NCBI GenBank assembly: GCA_934358675.1
Contig: CAKRKX010000016.1
Coordinates: 1 to 33,009 of the forward strand
Source of the DNA: an uncultured Agathobacter sp.
GTDB lineage: Bacteria; Bacillota; Clostridia; Lachnospirales; Lachnospiraceae
Direction: 5' to 3'
Length of the DNA stretch: 33,009 nt
The notes below the pieces were generated by a model. It searched no databases, was not told where the DNA came from, and saw nothing but the letters and a program-made list of their open reading frames with translations. This document shows positions 31,935 through 33,009 of this stretch, piece by piece. Within the stretch, counting starts at the first letter, position 1; each line of letters begins with the position of its first letter. The position numbers were made by a program, and so were the translations under genes.

Positions 31935-32678
31935 ATGAGAGGAATTTCTTCCTACGATTCATCATCGATCAGTACATTGTTTTCCAGCATGGGTTCGTCT
32001 TCGTCAAGCTCGAATTTCCTCGGAATCAATCTGCAGGATTATGCAAGTATTAAGAGTGGAACCTATGGAAAGCTTATGAAGTCTTATTACAGCAAGCTGA
32101 ATAGTGATACGAAGACTTCTTCGAAAGACAAGATGAATTCGTCGACTTCGACATCAAAAGATTCTTCCAAGACACTTGCCAACATTGAGAGTGCGGCAGA
32201 GGAACTGACCTCGACCGCCAAGGATCTGTATTCGACCAAGACGGATTCGGTTTTCAGCAAGAAGAACGGAAGCTACGATACCAAGAAGATTTCCGATAAA
32301 GTCAGTTCGTTTGTTGAGGGATACAATGATCTTCTGACATCCAGCGCTAAGTCGACGGCCAGCCGAATTGAGGGCTCAATCGAATCGTTAAAGACGGTGA
32401 CTGTGGGTAAAAGCAAGGATCTTGAGGAGATCGGTATCAGTGTGGATTCCAAGACCGGAATTCTTTCTTTCGATGCGAACAAGTTTAGTAATGTAGATAT
32501 GGATAAGGTGAAGAAGCTGTTTAACGGAACCGGTTCGTATGCGTACAGTGTTGCGACAAGAACTTCATTGATTGATTCGTATGCGCAGACGGAAGCGACA
32601 AGAGCGAATACGTATGGTAAGAACGGAAAGTATTCGTATAATTATAACAGTGGAAATCTGTTTTATGATTCCTTTTAA
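31935..32678 (+). CDS. FliD C-terminal-like protein, possibly flagellar
   Basis: The 247-residue protein begins MRGISSYDSSSISTLFSSMG and is Ser/Thr/Lys-rich for its first 90 residues, much like exported flagellar or hook-associated proteins without a cleaved signal. The second half resembles the FliD cap protein C-terminal region: ISDKVSSFVEGYNDLLTSSA, LEEIGISVDSKTGILSFDAN and MDKVKKLFNG, followed by TSLIDSYAQTE. FliD itself is usually over 400 residues, so this is a shortened relative or paralogue. The ATG at 31935 follows AAAGGAGTGA; an upstream in-frame start at 31884 is unsupported. A large palindrome follows. A flagellar role is inferred. Confidence 0.75.
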   Translation: MRGISSYDSSSISTLFSSMGSSSSSSNFLGINLQDYASIKSGTYGKLMKSYYSKLNSDTKTSSKDKMNSSTSTSKDSSKTLANIESAAEELTSTAKDLYSTKTDSVFSKKNGSYDTKKISDKVSSFVEGYNDLLTSSAKSTASRIEGSIESLKTVTVGKSKDLEEIGISVDSKTGILSFDANKFSNVDMDKVKKLFNGTGSYAYSVATRTSLIDSYAQTEATRANTYGKNGKYSYNYNSGNLFYDSF

Positions 32679-32685
32679 GGGGGAT

Positions 32686-32841
32686 GGCAAATTTCGGGTT
32701 TGTCAACTTTGACTTTTGATATTCTAAGGCGGACGACACCGGATAAAATAATCATAAAAATTGGCAGTGGGATTTGGATAGTATGACGGAATCCGGTGTC
32801 TGCGTGCTGAAAATCAAAATCTGTGTCGCCAAAAATTTGCC
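32686..32841. repeat. Long imperfect palindrome after the FliD-like gene
   Basis: Matching arm blocks run inward: GGCAAATTT (32686-32694) with AAATTTGCC (32833-32841), TTTTGAT (32714-32720) with ATCAAAA (32813-32819), and ACACCGGAT (32736-32744) with ATCCGGTGT (32791-32799). The loop is about 46 nt. It starts 8 nt after the stop codon and has no transposase. It could be a small mobile palindrome or an mRNA-end structure. Confidence 0.75.
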
Positions 32842-32872
32842 CTATAGTAAAATAGAAAAATTGAAATAAATG

Positions 32873-32901
32873 TTGACAGAGCGAACAAACTCTGATAATA
32901 T
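32873..32901 (+). promoter_or_regulatory. Promoter of the tRNA-Gly gene
   Basis: TTGACA (32873-32878) and TAATAT (32896-32901) are spaced 17 bp, about 39 bp before the tRNA. Confidence 0.75.
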
Positions 32902-32939
32902 ACATAGAGTAGTCGATGAGCCGACAAACAAGTACATAT

Positions 32940-33009
32940 GCGATAGTGGCGTAGTTGGTAACGCGCGACCTTGCCAAGGTCGAGACCGCGGGTTCGAGCC
33001 CCGTCTATC
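32940..33009 (+). tRNA. tRNA-Gly (anticodon GCC), cut by the window end
   Basis: The acceptor 5' strand is GCGATAG (32940-32946) and the window ends within its partner CTATC. A D arm with AGTTGGTAA, an anticodon arm CGACC/GGTCG with loop TTGCCAA (anticodon GCC) and a T arm GCGGG/CCCGT with TTCGAGC are all visible. The last few bases lie beyond the window. A tRNA cluster may follow. Confidence 0.93.

Noticed and set aside
1..33009. CRISPR array or complete phage-defence system
   Set aside because: No regularly spaced direct repeats and no cas, restriction-modification or other recognisable defence genes were seen.

Overview
The window looks like a chromosomal segment of a flagellated Lachnospiraceae-type Firmicute (Roseburia/Agathobacter/Lachnospira relatives). 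The basis is the secG-rnr-smpB-ssrA order, a class III fructose-bisphosphatase, a long-form PurC, CheV, purine-rich Shine-Dalgarno sites and sigma-A-like promoters. Genus is an inference. There is no complete mobile element. One truncated gene abuts tmRNA, and a small toxin/antisense-RNA locus lies beside it.

Layout. (1) 1-535: AT-rich gene-less stretch with the purC promoter and a foldable leader. (2) 536-4536: purC-purF-purB (purine synthesis), then a long hairpin and a structured eno leader whose last hairpin covers the eno ribosome binding site. (3) 4795-6150: enolase, convergent with a minus-strand operon (11053 down to 6153) encoding a transglutaminase-like lipoprotein, a PilC/GspF membrane protein, four small pseudopilin-like proteins and a PilT-like ATPase. 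(4) 11234-15390: secG, a ~560 bp imperfect palindrome, rnr, smpB and tmRNA, i.e. protein export plus RNA decay and ribosome rescue. (5) 15383-16024: RhuM-like fragment, a 26 bp perfect palindrome, and a probable type I toxin-antitoxin pair. (6) 16165-19725: DEDDh exonuclease with zinc finger, ThrH-like phosphatase, a lipoprotein and a ZIP metal transporter. (7) 19818-20189: a promoter-to-terminator unit with no convincing gene, rich in GGA and small hairpins, a strong candidate for an unrecognised ncRNA. (8) 20210-20977 minus: XRE/S24-like repressor with dyads upstream. (9) 21314-26929: fbp, a membrane/coiled-coil protein, an OmpR-type response regulator, its histidine kinase and a lipoprotein. 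(10) 27054-32678: cheV, an acidic/lysine-rich membrane protein, hisH-hisF, ung and a FliD-like protein. (11) A second large palindrome (32686-32841), a promoter, and a tRNA-Gly(GCC) cut by the window end.

The best candidates for undescribed biology are the GGA-rich RNA at 19853-20189, the giant palindrome between secG and rnr, the type I toxin locus next to the tmRNA scar, and the eno leader. All calls come from reading the sequence. No database search or folding program was run.
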